64,000 nt of DNA from Martinezella tropici (lineage in GTDB: Bacteria; Pseudomonadota; Alphaproteobacteria; Rhizobiales; Rhizobiaceae): assembly GCF_008370325.1 (NCBI RefSeq), contig NZ_VNIP01000010.1:359317-423316 (forward strand), given 5' to 3'. The notes beneath the pieces are model-generated. The model did no database searches, was not told the DNA's origin, and saw only the letters and a program-made list of their open reading frames with translations. Numbering within the stretch: the first letter of the stretch is position 1; every line of letters begins with the position of its first letter. Below are positions 16,590 to 23,477 of the stretch, piece after piece. Position numbers and translations under genes: made by a program.

Positions 16590-16616
16590 AATAAAATCAG
16601 ACGTGCCGGTGTCTCA
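16587..16616 (+). promoter_or_regulatory. candidate ECF sigma-factor promoter
   Basis: GGGAATAAA (16587-16595), 15 nt, then GTCTCA (16611-16616) lies about 64 bp before the exported-protein gene that heads the ECF operon. A GGAATA-type -35 and GTC-type -10 suit an ECF factor that controls its own operon. This is inference from position and motif shape. Confidence 0.4.
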
Positions 16617-16679
16617 CGTCCGGCAACGCAAAAAGCAAAGCCTGGATGATCCATCGTCCACCACCCGAGGAGAGACATC

Positions 16680-17060
16680 ATGAAGACCATGAGATTCCTG
16701 ACCACGCTCGCTGCGGCATCGGCCTTTGCCACAGCCGCTTTCGCCGCAGCCCCGGTCAAGACGGTCGAAAGCGCCAAAGGCAAGGTCCTTGCCGGTGAAA
16801 ACGGTATGACGCTTTATACGTTCAAGAACGACAAATCAGGCGAATCCAATTGCAACGGCGATTGTGCGAAAGCCTGGCCGCCGCTGATGGCCGATAGCAA
16901 AGCCAAGGCGGAAGGTGCATATTCGGTCATTACCCGCAAGGACGGGAAGAAACAGTGGGCAAAGGACGGCATGCCGCTCTATTTCTTCGTCAAGGATGCA
17001 AAGTCCGGTGATGTCGCCGGCGACGGCTTCAAGGGCGTCTGGAATGTCGCACGGCCCTGA
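16680..17060 (+). CDS. small exported protein with Yx(F/W/Y)xxD-type repeats (COG4315 family)
   Basis: A 126-residue precursor. Residues 1-22 are a signal peptide (charged start, then LTTLAAASAFATAAFA) with a plausible AFA-A cleavage. The mature part has two copies of the family repeat, GMTLYTFKNDKSGESNCNGDC and GMPLYFFVKDAKSGDVAGDG, with a Cys pair in the first. The family is periplasmic or secreted and its function is unknown. A ribosome-binding site (GAGGAGAG) precedes the ATG. Its 3' end overlaps the ECF sigma gene by 17 bp, so it belongs to the sigma/anti-sigma operon and is probably a response target. Confidence 0.87.
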   Translation: MKTMRFLTTLAAASAFATAAFAAAPVKTVESAKGKVLAGENGMTLYTFKNDKSGESNCNGDCAKAWPPLMADSKAKAEGAYSVITRKDGKKQWAKDGMPLYFFVKDAKSGDVAGDGFKGVWNVARP

Positions 17061-17598
17061 CCGGACCGGGAAGGGCGCGGCGGGAGGCTCCCCCGCGCCC
17101 GATAGTTTCGAGGCGGAGGTGCTGGCGCTCCTCCCCTCCTTACGCCGCTATTCGCGCAGCCTCACCCGCTCGGATGCCGATGGCGATGACCTGCTTCAGG
17201 ATTGCGTCGAAAAGGCCCTGGCCCGGCGCGGCCAATGGCGCGGGCTGAACCTACGCGGCTGGGTCCTCACCATCATGACCAATCTCTATCGCAACGGACT
17301 GCGCCAGCAGGGCGGCCGCAGCTTCGTTGATATCGACGACAGCGGCGACCTTCTCGCAGCCGAAACGGACAACGACCCGCTGCAGCGGTCGCGCCTGGAA
17401 ACGGCGCTGAACAGCCTTAGCGAAGACTATCGCGCAGTGCTGATGCTCGTCGTCGTCGAAGGCTGCAGCTATCAGGACGTCGCAGATATGCTCGATATCC
17501 CGATCGGCACCGTGATGTCACGCCTGTCTCGCGCCCGCCAGAAGATGACCAGCTTGTTGAATGCAGACAATATTGTCACGCTTCGGAGACCAAGATGA
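17044..17598 (+). CDS. ECF-type RNA polymerase sigma factor
   Basis: A 184-residue sigma factor with region 2 (LPSLRRYSRSLTRSDADGDDLLQDCVEKALARR through GWVLTIMTNLYRN) and region 4 (LSEDYRAVLMLVVVEGCSYQDVADMLDIPIGTVMSRLSRARQKM), without region 3, as in the ECF group. It would direct RNA polymerase to stress promoters. ATG 17044 overlaps the end of the upstream gene by 17 bp; AAGGG precedes it. Its stop overlaps the anti-sigma start by 4 bp (ATGA), so translation of the pair is coupled. Confidence 0.92.
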   Translation: MSHGPDRTGKGAAGGSPAPDSFEAEVLALLPSLRRYSRSLTRSDADGDDLLQDCVEKALARRGQWRGLNLRGWVLTIMTNLYRNGLRQQGGRSFVDIDDSGDLLAAETDNDPLQRSRLETALNSLSEDYRAVLMLVVVEGCSYQDVADMLDIPIGTVMSRLSRARQKMTSLLNADNIVTLRRPR

Positions 17599-18398
17599 AC
17601 GAACGCAAACCGAACGTGACCGAAGCGGACCTTCACGCCTTTGCCGATGGCCTCCTGCCATCGGAAAAACAGGCGGAATTACAGGCATGGCTGACCGAAA
17701 ATCCAGAGGACGCCGCCGCCGTTGCGGCATGGCAAGTCCAGAACGATGAAATTCGAGCCATGTTCTCCCCCTATGCCATATCGAAGGACGGCGACGCAGA
17801 CCTCTTTTCGAAAAGCAGAAACACATCTTCTGCGGGGGCGGCTGCGTCGCAATCAAGCCGCAAGCTGACGATGCTCGCCGCCTCGCTGGCATTATTCGTT
17901 GCCGGTGCGGTTGCCGGCCATTTCGGCCCTGACCTTTTCGCACGGCCCGAATTAAAGCTGACCTCGATCGAGGCATTGCCGCAGCAGGCGCATTCGGCCT
18001 TCGTCGTCTATGCCAGCGACGTCCGCCATCCCGTCGAAGTCGGCGCGGATCAGGAGGCGCATCTCGCCACCTGGCTTGGCAAGCGCATGAATGTCGCCGG
18101 CCTCAAGGTGCCGAGCCTGCAGACGCTGGGCTTCCATCTGGTCGGCGGCCGATTGCTGCCGATCAACGGCACGCCCGGCGCCCTGTTCATGTATGAAAAT
18201 GCCAGCGGCCAACGCCTGACCGTGCTGGTGGGCCGCAATAGCGGCAACACCACCACCAGCTTCCGCTTCGCCAGCGACAACGCCATCGAGACCTTCTACT
18301 GGATCGACGGCGACCTCGGCTATGCGGTGACAGGCGAGATCTCGCGCGACATGCTGCGGCAGGTAGCAGACGAGTGCTACAGGCAGTTTTCGTCCTAA
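17595..18398 (+). CDS. membrane anti-sigma factor
   Basis: This 267-residue protein starts with a short helical sigma-binding domain (VTEADLHAFADGLLPSEKQAELQAWL), has one membrane segment at about residues 94-113 (LTMLAASLALFVAGAVAGHF), and a periplasmic domain of about 150 residues. That layout is typical of COG5662 anti-sigma factors. The N-terminal domain has the His but no CxxC, so it is probably not a zinc-binding ZAS domain. It would hold the ECF factor at the membrane until a periplasmic signal releases it. It converges with the nitrile hydratase operon, overlapping by 4 bp. Confidence 0.88.
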   Translation: MNERKPNVTEADLHAFADGLLPSEKQAELQAWLTENPEDAAAVAAWQVQNDEIRAMFSPYAISKDGDADLFSKSRNTSSAGAAASQSSRKLTMLAASLALFVAGAVAGHFGPDLFARPELKLTSIEALPQQAHSAFVVYASDVRHPVEVGADQEAHLATWLGKRMNVAGLKVPSLQTLGFHLVGGRLLPINGTPGALFMYENASGQRLTVLVGRNSGNTTTSFRFASDNAIETFYWIDGDLGYAVTGEISRDMLRQVADECYRQFSS

Positions 18399-18784
18399 CC
18401 CAGCGGGTCGTTCTCCAATGCGATCGGCTTGCCATGCGGCGTTGCCTCAGCCGCACGTTGCCAACTTTGTTGCAAAGCCAGGATCGTATCGTGATCCGCT
18501 ATATCCTTCGACACGAGCAGATCCGAAAGCGCCGCCACCCAGCAATCGAAATAGTCGCTGCCATCGGCCGCGCGGCCGGGTTTATGCAACTCGCCAGACA
18601 GCTGCTCCGCCCATTCACCCCAGGCAAACAGGCCCTTCTCGTGCAAATGAACGGTCATTGCGAAAGCATCTGCCGCCCAAGGCTCCGGAAAGACCGGCCC
18701 GCCATCGGCTGACTTCGGCAATCCCGGCGATTGCGCCAGAGGCGAGGTGACCTCACACGCGCTCAAGATAGCTCTCCCAGGCAT
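18395..18784 (-). CDS. nitrile hydratase accessory protein (activator/beta-like)
   Basis: A 129-residue protein of the nitrile hydratase accessory family, homologous to the N-terminal half of the beta subunit (PVFPEPWAADAFAMTVHLHEKGLFAWGEWAEQL). By family it inserts cobalt into the alpha subunit, by subunit swapping in characterised systems. It is the last gene of the operon. ATG 18784 overlaps the beta gene by 32 bp; TTG 18766 in frame would overlap by 14 bp and is a fair alternative. Confidence 0.83.
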   Translation of the reverse strand: MPGRAILSACEVTSPLAQSPGLPKSADGGPVFPEPWAADAFAMTVHLHEKGLFAWGEWAEQLSGELHKPGRAADGSDYFDCWVAALSDLLVSKDIADHDTILALQQSWQRAAEATPHGKPIALENDPLG

Positions 18785-19412
18785 CGACCGAGACCGTCAG
18801 AGAGGGATCGGCTCCCTCACCCCAGATCTCGGGGCCATCAAAGACCACCGTGTAGACCCATTGTGGGTTCTCGCCGCGGCCGTGAGCATTGTCGTCGGGA
18901 AATACGAAGGAGCCCTGCACTGCTTCGATGACACCCGTTTTGGCGCGGGCATAGCGCGGCAATCTGGTGTGGCCGGTCGGATTGAAATTCTTCGTCCGCA
19001 CGTAATCGCCGGCGGCAAAAAGCGGCGTGGTATCGAGCGGCCGATCGCAGGGGCCGCCCTTGGCCAAGACGCCATCGACCATGTCGGCCTTCAAAATCCG
19101 CTTCGGCACCCTGCCCTGTTCGAGCGAACGACCGGTGCGCAACTCCTCGGCCGTGGCGAAACCATGCCGCTCCAGCAACGTATCGACGGCGCGAGTCCAA
19201 ATCTCGTAGTAGCTGGCGCCGAGATAGCTCGCCGGCGGAATGTTTTCGCGCGCGTGCCGGCTTTCATCGATGTTCCAGGCACCGAGGGCGCCACAGGAAA
19301 GCGTGATACCGAGCGCCCGCTTTTCCCACTCGGCGTGAAAATAAGGCTCGTTCGGTTCCGGCGCGACGGGGCCGAAACCCATCTGGCCGCCAAGATCGTG
19401 TGGACCGTTCAT
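18753..19412 (-). CDS. nthB: nitrile hydratase beta subunit
   Basis: A 219-residue subunit that, with alpha, hydrates nitriles to amides in the cytoplasm. The N-terminus MNGPHDLGGQMGFGPV is the family hallmark. The C-terminal SH3-like domain (FAAGDYVRTKNFNPTGHTRLPRYARAKTGVIEAV) is complete, ending with the usual VVFDGPEIWGEGADPSLTVSVDAWESYLE. Its ATG overlaps the alpha stop by 4 bp (ATGA). No amidase gene is nearby, so the amide product must be handled elsewhere. Confidence 0.94.
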   Translation of the reverse strand: MNGPHDLGGQMGFGPVAPEPNEPYFHAEWEKRALGITLSCGALGAWNIDESRHARENIPPASYLGASYYEIWTRAVDTLLERHGFATAEELRTGRSLEQGRVPKRILKADMVDGVLAKGGPCDRPLDTTPLFAAGDYVRTKNFNPTGHTRLPRYARAKTGVIEAVQGSFVFPDDNAHGRGENPQWVYTVVFDGPEIWGEGADPSLTVSVDAWESYLERV

Positions 19413-20053
19413 CGCGCCGCCTCCGGCATCTTGGCGAGCGCGGTTCCAATCATGGCGTCGCGGCTGACGAGATCAGCCAAAGCCGCCTCATCCATGCCTT
19501 CGGAACCGGCCGGCCGTTCCGGGATCACCAGATAGCGAAGCTCCGCCGTCGAATCCCAGACGCGGATCCTCGTTTCCCGCGGCAGCGTCAGGCCGAATTC
19601 TGCGAGCACGCCGCGCGGGTCGATCACCGCACGCGAGCGATAGGCCGGCGCCTTGTACCAGACCGGCGGCAACCCGAGCACGGCCCATGGGTAGCAGGAG
19701 CACAACGTGCAGACGATGAGATTATGCGTTTCCGGCGTATTGAATACCGCGCGCATATGCTCGCCCTGTCTGCCGGTAAAGCCGAGGCTTGCGATCGCCG
19801 CTGTCGCGTCACGCCGTAGCCAATCGGCGAAATCGGGATCGCTCCAGGCCTTCGCCACCACCTGCGCGCCGTTGCGCGGCCCGACCTTCGTCTCATAGGT
19901 CTCGACGATGCGATCGATCGCCGCCGGATCGATCAGCCCCTTTTCCGTCAGCAGCGTTTCGAGCGCCTTCACCCGCGCCTGCATGTCCGAATAGTGGTTG
20001 TCGTGGTGATGGGGGTGATGATCGTCGTCATCATGCGAATGTCCGTGGGACAT
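19409..20053 (-). CDS. nthA: nitrile hydratase alpha subunit, cobalt type, His-rich N-terminus
   Basis: A 214-residue catalytic subunit. The metal site reads VCTLCSC with Cys115, Cys118 and Cys120; Thr between the first two Cys marks the cobalt form (Ser in the iron form). The first 20 residues hold nine His and several Asp, an extension not found in well-known alpha subunits, which start near ARVKALETLL (about residue 26 here). The tail may store or hand over cobalt. ATG 20053 has a strong AGGAGG upstream. The operon order is lysE, alpha, beta, accessory. Confidence 0.94.
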   Translation of the reverse strand: MSHGHSHDDDDHHPHHHDNHYSDMQARVKALETLLTEKGLIDPAAIDRIVETYETKVGPRNGAQVVAKAWSDPDFADWLRRDATAAIASLGFTGRQGEHMRAVFNTPETHNLIVCTLCSCYPWAVLGLPPVWYKAPAYRSRAVIDPRGVLAEFGLTLPRETRIRVWDSTAELRYLVIPERPAGSEGMDEAALADLVSRDAMIGTALAKMPEAAR

Positions 20054-20076
20054 GGCTGCCTCCTGTCTCTTGACCG

Positions 20077-20670
20077 TTACTTTAGCATCGGCCAGAGACT
20101 GAGCACCAGCAGGATGGCCATGGTTATGTTGAACCATTTAAGCCGAACGGGATCGGACAGCCAGTCGCGCAGCACGGAGCCGAAGCCGGCCCAGGTCGAT
20201 ACGCTCGGCACATTCACGGCCGCAAATGCCAGTCCGACGAGGAGAACGGTGAAGAGATAGAGTTGCTCATTGGTGTAGGTCGCCATGGCGGTCACGGCCA
20301 TCACCCATGCCTTGGGATTGACCCATTGGAACGCGGCGGCGCTCATGAAGCTCATCGGCTGCGCGGAGCCTTCGCTCTCCGTAATACTGCGCGATGTGCC
20401 GATCTTCCAGGCAATCCAGACGAGATAGGCGCCGCCGGCGAATTTCAGCGCGGTGTAGAGCACCGGCACGGTAAGCAGCAGCGCACCCAACCCCAGGCCG
20501 ACGCCAAGCAGCAGGGAGAAGAAGCCAACACCGATGCCGAACATATGCGGAATGGTGCGCCGAAAACCGAAATTCACACCGGAAGCAAACAACATCATGT
20601 TGTTCGGCCCCGGCGTAATCGATGTCGTGAACGCGAAAAGTAAGAGAGCCAGAAATGTATCCAGCGCCAT
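20077..20670 (-). CDS. LysE-family amino acid/metabolite exporter
   Basis: A 197-residue integral membrane protein with about six hydrophobic segments. The family signature near the N-terminus is SITPGPNNMMLFASGVNFGFRRT, and WVNPKAWVMAVTA lies in the middle. LysE/RhtB proteins export amino acids or related polar compounds. ATG 20670 has GGAGG upstream. It ends 23 bp before the nitrile hydratase alpha gene on the same strand, so co-transcription is likely. An exporter in front of a nitrile hydratase is unusual and may remove the amide or an amino acid derived from it. Confidence 0.88.
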   Translation of the reverse strand: MALDTFLALLLFAFTTSITPGPNNMMLFASGVNFGFRRTIPHMFGIGVGFFSLLLGVGLGLGALLLTVPVLYTALKFAGGAYLVWIAWKIGTSRSITESEGSAQPMSFMSAAAFQWVNPKAWVMAVTAMATYTNEQLYLFTVLLVGLAFAAVNVPSVSTWAGFGSVLRDWLSDPVRLKWFNITMAILLVLSLWPMLK

Positions 20671-20874
20671 GATGCCTCCTGGGACACCGTGCGTGACAAA
20701 GGGCGGCATCCAAAATTCTTCTCATGCGCGCCAGATGCAGCGATGCATATCCGCGCGACATTAATTCGCTCATAGTCTGAAAGCCACAGGACCTTTGTCA
20801 CAGTGACATGAAGGTGTCGATTGAAATCCGCCAGGATGGACCTATCCTTCGGCTTTCCGTAGCGAGGACAGACC

Positions 20875-21720
20875 ATGCGCGAGCCCATTCCCACCGTCAC
20901 CCTCCCCTCCGGCATCACGGTACCCGCGCTCGGCCAGGGAACGTGGAACATGGGGGAGAATGCTACAACCGCCAGGGACGAGATCGCCGGCCTCAAAACC
21001 GGCCTCGATCTCGGCATGACGCTGATCGATACGGCGGAAATGTATGCCGATGGCGGCTCGGAAGAGATCGTCGGCAAGGCGATCGAAGGCCGCCGCGACG
21101 AGGTTTTTCTGGTCAGCAAGATCTATCCCGCCAATGCCAGCCGCAAGGGCGCAGTCGACGCCTGCGAACGCAGCCTGAGACGCATGAACACCGATCGCAT
21201 CGATCTCTATCTGCTGCATTGGCGCGGCAACTATCCGCTCGAAGAAACGGTGGAAGCCTTCGAAGGCCTGAAAGCTGCCGGCAAGATCGAGGCCTGGGGC
21301 GTGTCGAATTTCGATGTTGCCGATATGGATGAGCTGCTCTCCGTGCCGAATGGCGGCAATGTTGCCGCCAACCAGGTGCTCTACAATCTCTCCCGGCGTG
21401 GCATCGAATACGATCTGCTGCCCTGGTGCCAGGAGCGCGGCATTCCGATCATGGCCTATTCCCCGATCGAACAAGGCCGCCTGCTCCATCACCCGGAGCT
21501 GATCCGCATCGCCAAGACCTATCAGGCGACGCCCGCCCAGATCGCGCTTGCCTTTCTGCTGGAGCGCGACGGCGTGATATCGATCCCGAAATCCTCGAAC
21601 CCGCAGCGCATCGAGGAAAACCGTGACTCGATAGATGTCGACATGACAGAGGAGGATTGGGCCGTCCTCGACGCCGCCTTCCCGCCGCCGTCGCGAAAGA
21701 AGTCATTAGACATGCTGTAG
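20875..21720 (+). CDS. aldo/keto reductase
   Basis: A 281-residue TIM-barrel NADPH-dependent reductase. The catalytic tetrad is present: Asp52 and Tyr57 (IDTAEMYADG), Lys82 (VSKIYP) and His115 (LLHWRG). The cofactor-binding C-terminal segment reads ISIPKSSNPQRIEENRDS. Such enzymes reduce aldehydes and ketones; the substrate is not identifiable. It is divergent from the lysE-nitrile hydratase operon, and its stop is 2 bp from the stop of the convergent glycosyltransferase gene. Confidence 0.92.
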   Translation: MREPIPTVTLPSGITVPALGQGTWNMGENATTARDEIAGLKTGLDLGMTLIDTAEMYADGGSEEIVGKAIEGRRDEVFLVSKIYPANASRKGAVDACERSLRRMNTDRIDLYLLHWRGNYPLEETVEAFEGLKAAGKIEAWGVSNFDVADMDELLSVPNGGNVAANQVLYNLSRRGIEYDLLPWCQERGIPIMAYSPIEQGRLLHHPELIRIAKTYQATPAQIALAFLLERDGVISIPKSSNPQRIEENRDSIDVDMTEEDWAVLDAAFPPPSRKKSLDML

Positions 21721-21722
21721 AT

Positions 21723-22730
21723 TCAAGCGGCTGTCTTCTGCTGTGCGACGATCAGCTCGATCGCGCGAAAAACGTCGATCTCTCGCCAATCAGCCGGATC
21801 GCGATAGGTCGGATAAAGCGAAAAGGCGGCAGCGGCGATCTGGTCGACAGTCCGCCGCTTCGTCCGGCGCCCGGCAAGCGCGGCCTTGGTGTAAACGCCG
21901 AAATGATCTTCGGTCAGCCCCCAGCCCGCATAGAAGGGTGCGGCATAGCAGCGAACCGGAATGCCGCGCAGCAGCGCATCGAAGCCGAACTGGCTCGAGA
22001 CGGTCCAGACCTCATCGACGACTTCGAGGATGGAGGCCACCGACACGGCATCGTCGATCATGACAACATCGCCCTTGGAAGCCGAGCCTGTAAGGTATCC
22101 CTTACGGAGCCCGGCCATCACATCCGGGTGGGTACGGACGAGGCATTGCGCACCGCTTGCCAGCCCATCGGCAAGCATCTTCTCGAAGGAGGCTTTTGAG
22201 CCGAGTGCCCTGTCGACGGAAACGTCGCCAACGACCTGATCGACCAGCAAAATACGACGCTTTGCCGTCCGCTCGATATTGGGCTGCTGATGAGGGAGAT
22301 GATTGTATTTCGACAACTTGTTGAGAACGATCTGCTCCCGGATGGCGCCCCCGAGCTCTCTCGCCTCCCCGGCACCTTCTATCAGCCGCTCAAGCCGCGA
22401 TGGATTGCTTGCATCGACGGGCAGGCCAAGATCGTCGATGACGATGGAAAGAGGAACGGCGCCGGTCTTGCCGAGCCCCACAGAGCGCAGGAAACCATCT
22501 TCCAAGTGCCAATGCGGCAATCTGCGAAGCCGCGCAATACTATCCGCCATCTTGGCCGGCGCACGGCCGCCCCAGGAAACGATGCCGCCTATGCCGGGCG
22601 ACAATGCGGAAGCTAGCTTCTGCGAGCCGAAGTAATGTCCGAGCCAGGGAAAGTCACTTCGTACGAAAGGCGCGGCGCCGAGGCGCATGCCAGCTGGCGG
22701 ATGCCACGGCTTTTCGCCGATGTCAGCCAT
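21723..22730 (-). CDS. capsule polysaccharide biosynthesis protein (KpsC/KpsS-type Kdo transferase family)
   Basis: A 335-residue protein of the Capsule_synth family (KpsC/LipA, KpsS/LipB), which adds beta-Kdo to a lipid in group 2 capsule synthesis. Typical segments are HLEDGFLRSVGLG, RILLVDQVVGDVSV, CLVRTHPDVMAGLRKGYL, and VWTVSSQFGFDALLRGIPVRCYAAPFYAGWGLTED. It holds one transferase unit. ATG 22730 was preferred because an upstream extension would run through the palindrome at 22746-22767. No other capsule gene is in the window. Confidence 0.82.
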   Translation of the reverse strand: MADIGEKPWHPPAGMRLGAAPFVRSDFPWLGHYFGSQKLASALSPGIGGIVSWGGRAPAKMADSIARLRRLPHWHLEDGFLRSVGLGKTGAVPLSIVIDDLGLPVDASNPSRLERLIEGAGEARELGGAIREQIVLNKLSKYNHLPHQQPNIERTAKRRILLVDQVVGDVSVDRALGSKASFEKMLADGLASGAQCLVRTHPDVMAGLRKGYLTGSASKGDVVMIDDAVSVASILEVVDEVWTVSSQFGFDALLRGIPVRCYAAPFYAGWGLTEDHFGVYTKAALAGRRTKRRTVDQIAAAAFSLYPTYRDPADWREIDVFRAIELIVAQQKTAA

Positions 22731-22745
22731 TGTTACCGCGTTTCC

Positions 22746-22767
22746 CCTTCTCCCCACGGGGAGAAGG
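22746..22767. repeat. single REP-like palindrome
   Basis: CCTTCTCCCC (22746-22755) and GGGGAGAAGG (22758-22767) form perfect 10-bp arms with a 2-nt centre, related to the palindromes at 14311 and 14398. It lies between ilvH and the glycosyltransferase gene, both read leftwards. Confidence 0.65.
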
Positions 22768-22820
22768 AATTTGCAGCGCCGAGTTGCCTCATATGCGTTC
22801 CCCCTCAACGGCGCAGGCTC

Positions 22821-23393
22821 TTACATCCCCTGCGGACCACGGTTCATCGCGGCGATGCCCGTGCGGCAAACTTCGATGAGACCGAGCGGCTTGATGATGG
22901 CGATGAACTGATCGATCTTCGAGGACTTGCCGGTGATCTCGAGAATGAAATGCTCGATGGTCGCATCCACCACCTTGGCGTGGAAGGCATCGGCCAGCCG
23001 CAGCGTTTCGGCGCGCATCTCGCCGCTCCCGGTCACCTTCAGCAGCGCCACTTCGCGCTCGATCGGCCGCTCCTGGCCGAGTTCGCGGGCGCGCACCGTC
23101 AGATCGACGACGCGGTGAACGGGAACGATGCGCTCAAGCTGCGCCTTGATCTGCTCCAGCACCTGCGGCGTGCCGCGCGTGACAACAGTGATGCGCGACA
23201 GATGCGCCTGATGCTCGGTCTCCGAAACCGTGAGGCTTTCTATGTTGTAGCCCCGGCCGGAGAAGAGGCCGATGACGCGGGCGAGAACGCCGGGCTCGTT
23301 GTCGACCAGCACCGAAAGCGTATGGCTCTCGGCCGCCGCGGTTTCGGGTGAAATGAAATAGGCGGAGCCCGTGGGTTGAAGGTGTGCGTTCAT
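22821..23393 (-). CDS. ilvH: acetolactate synthase small (regulatory) subunit
   Basis: A 190-residue regulatory subunit. The N-terminal ACT domain begins HTLSVLVDNEPGVLARVIGLFSGRGYNIESLTVSETEHQAHLSRITVV, which is highly conserved. The second domain (VALLKVTGSGEMRAETLRLADAFHAKVVDATIEHFILEITGKSSKIDQF) is complete. It binds valine and gives feedback inhibition of the large subunit. It lies 84 bp after ilvI on the same strand, one operon under the leader-peptide attenuator at 25329-25443. Confidence 0.96.
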   Translation of the reverse strand: MNAHLQPTGSAYFISPETAAAESHTLSVLVDNEPGVLARVIGLFSGRGYNIESLTVSETEHQAHLSRITVVTRGTPQVLEQIKAQLERIVPVHRVVDLTVRARELGQERPIEREVALLKVTGSGEMRAETLRLADAFHAKVVDATIEHFILEITGKSSKIDQFIAIIKPLGLIEVCRTGIAAMNRGPQGM

Positions 23394-23477
23394 TATTCTT
23401 GTTCCGTTTCCTCGGTTCTTGTTCGGCATGCCGGCGAGTCGGCTGGGGCGCGGCTCCTGCCGCGCCTCAGCTATCGA

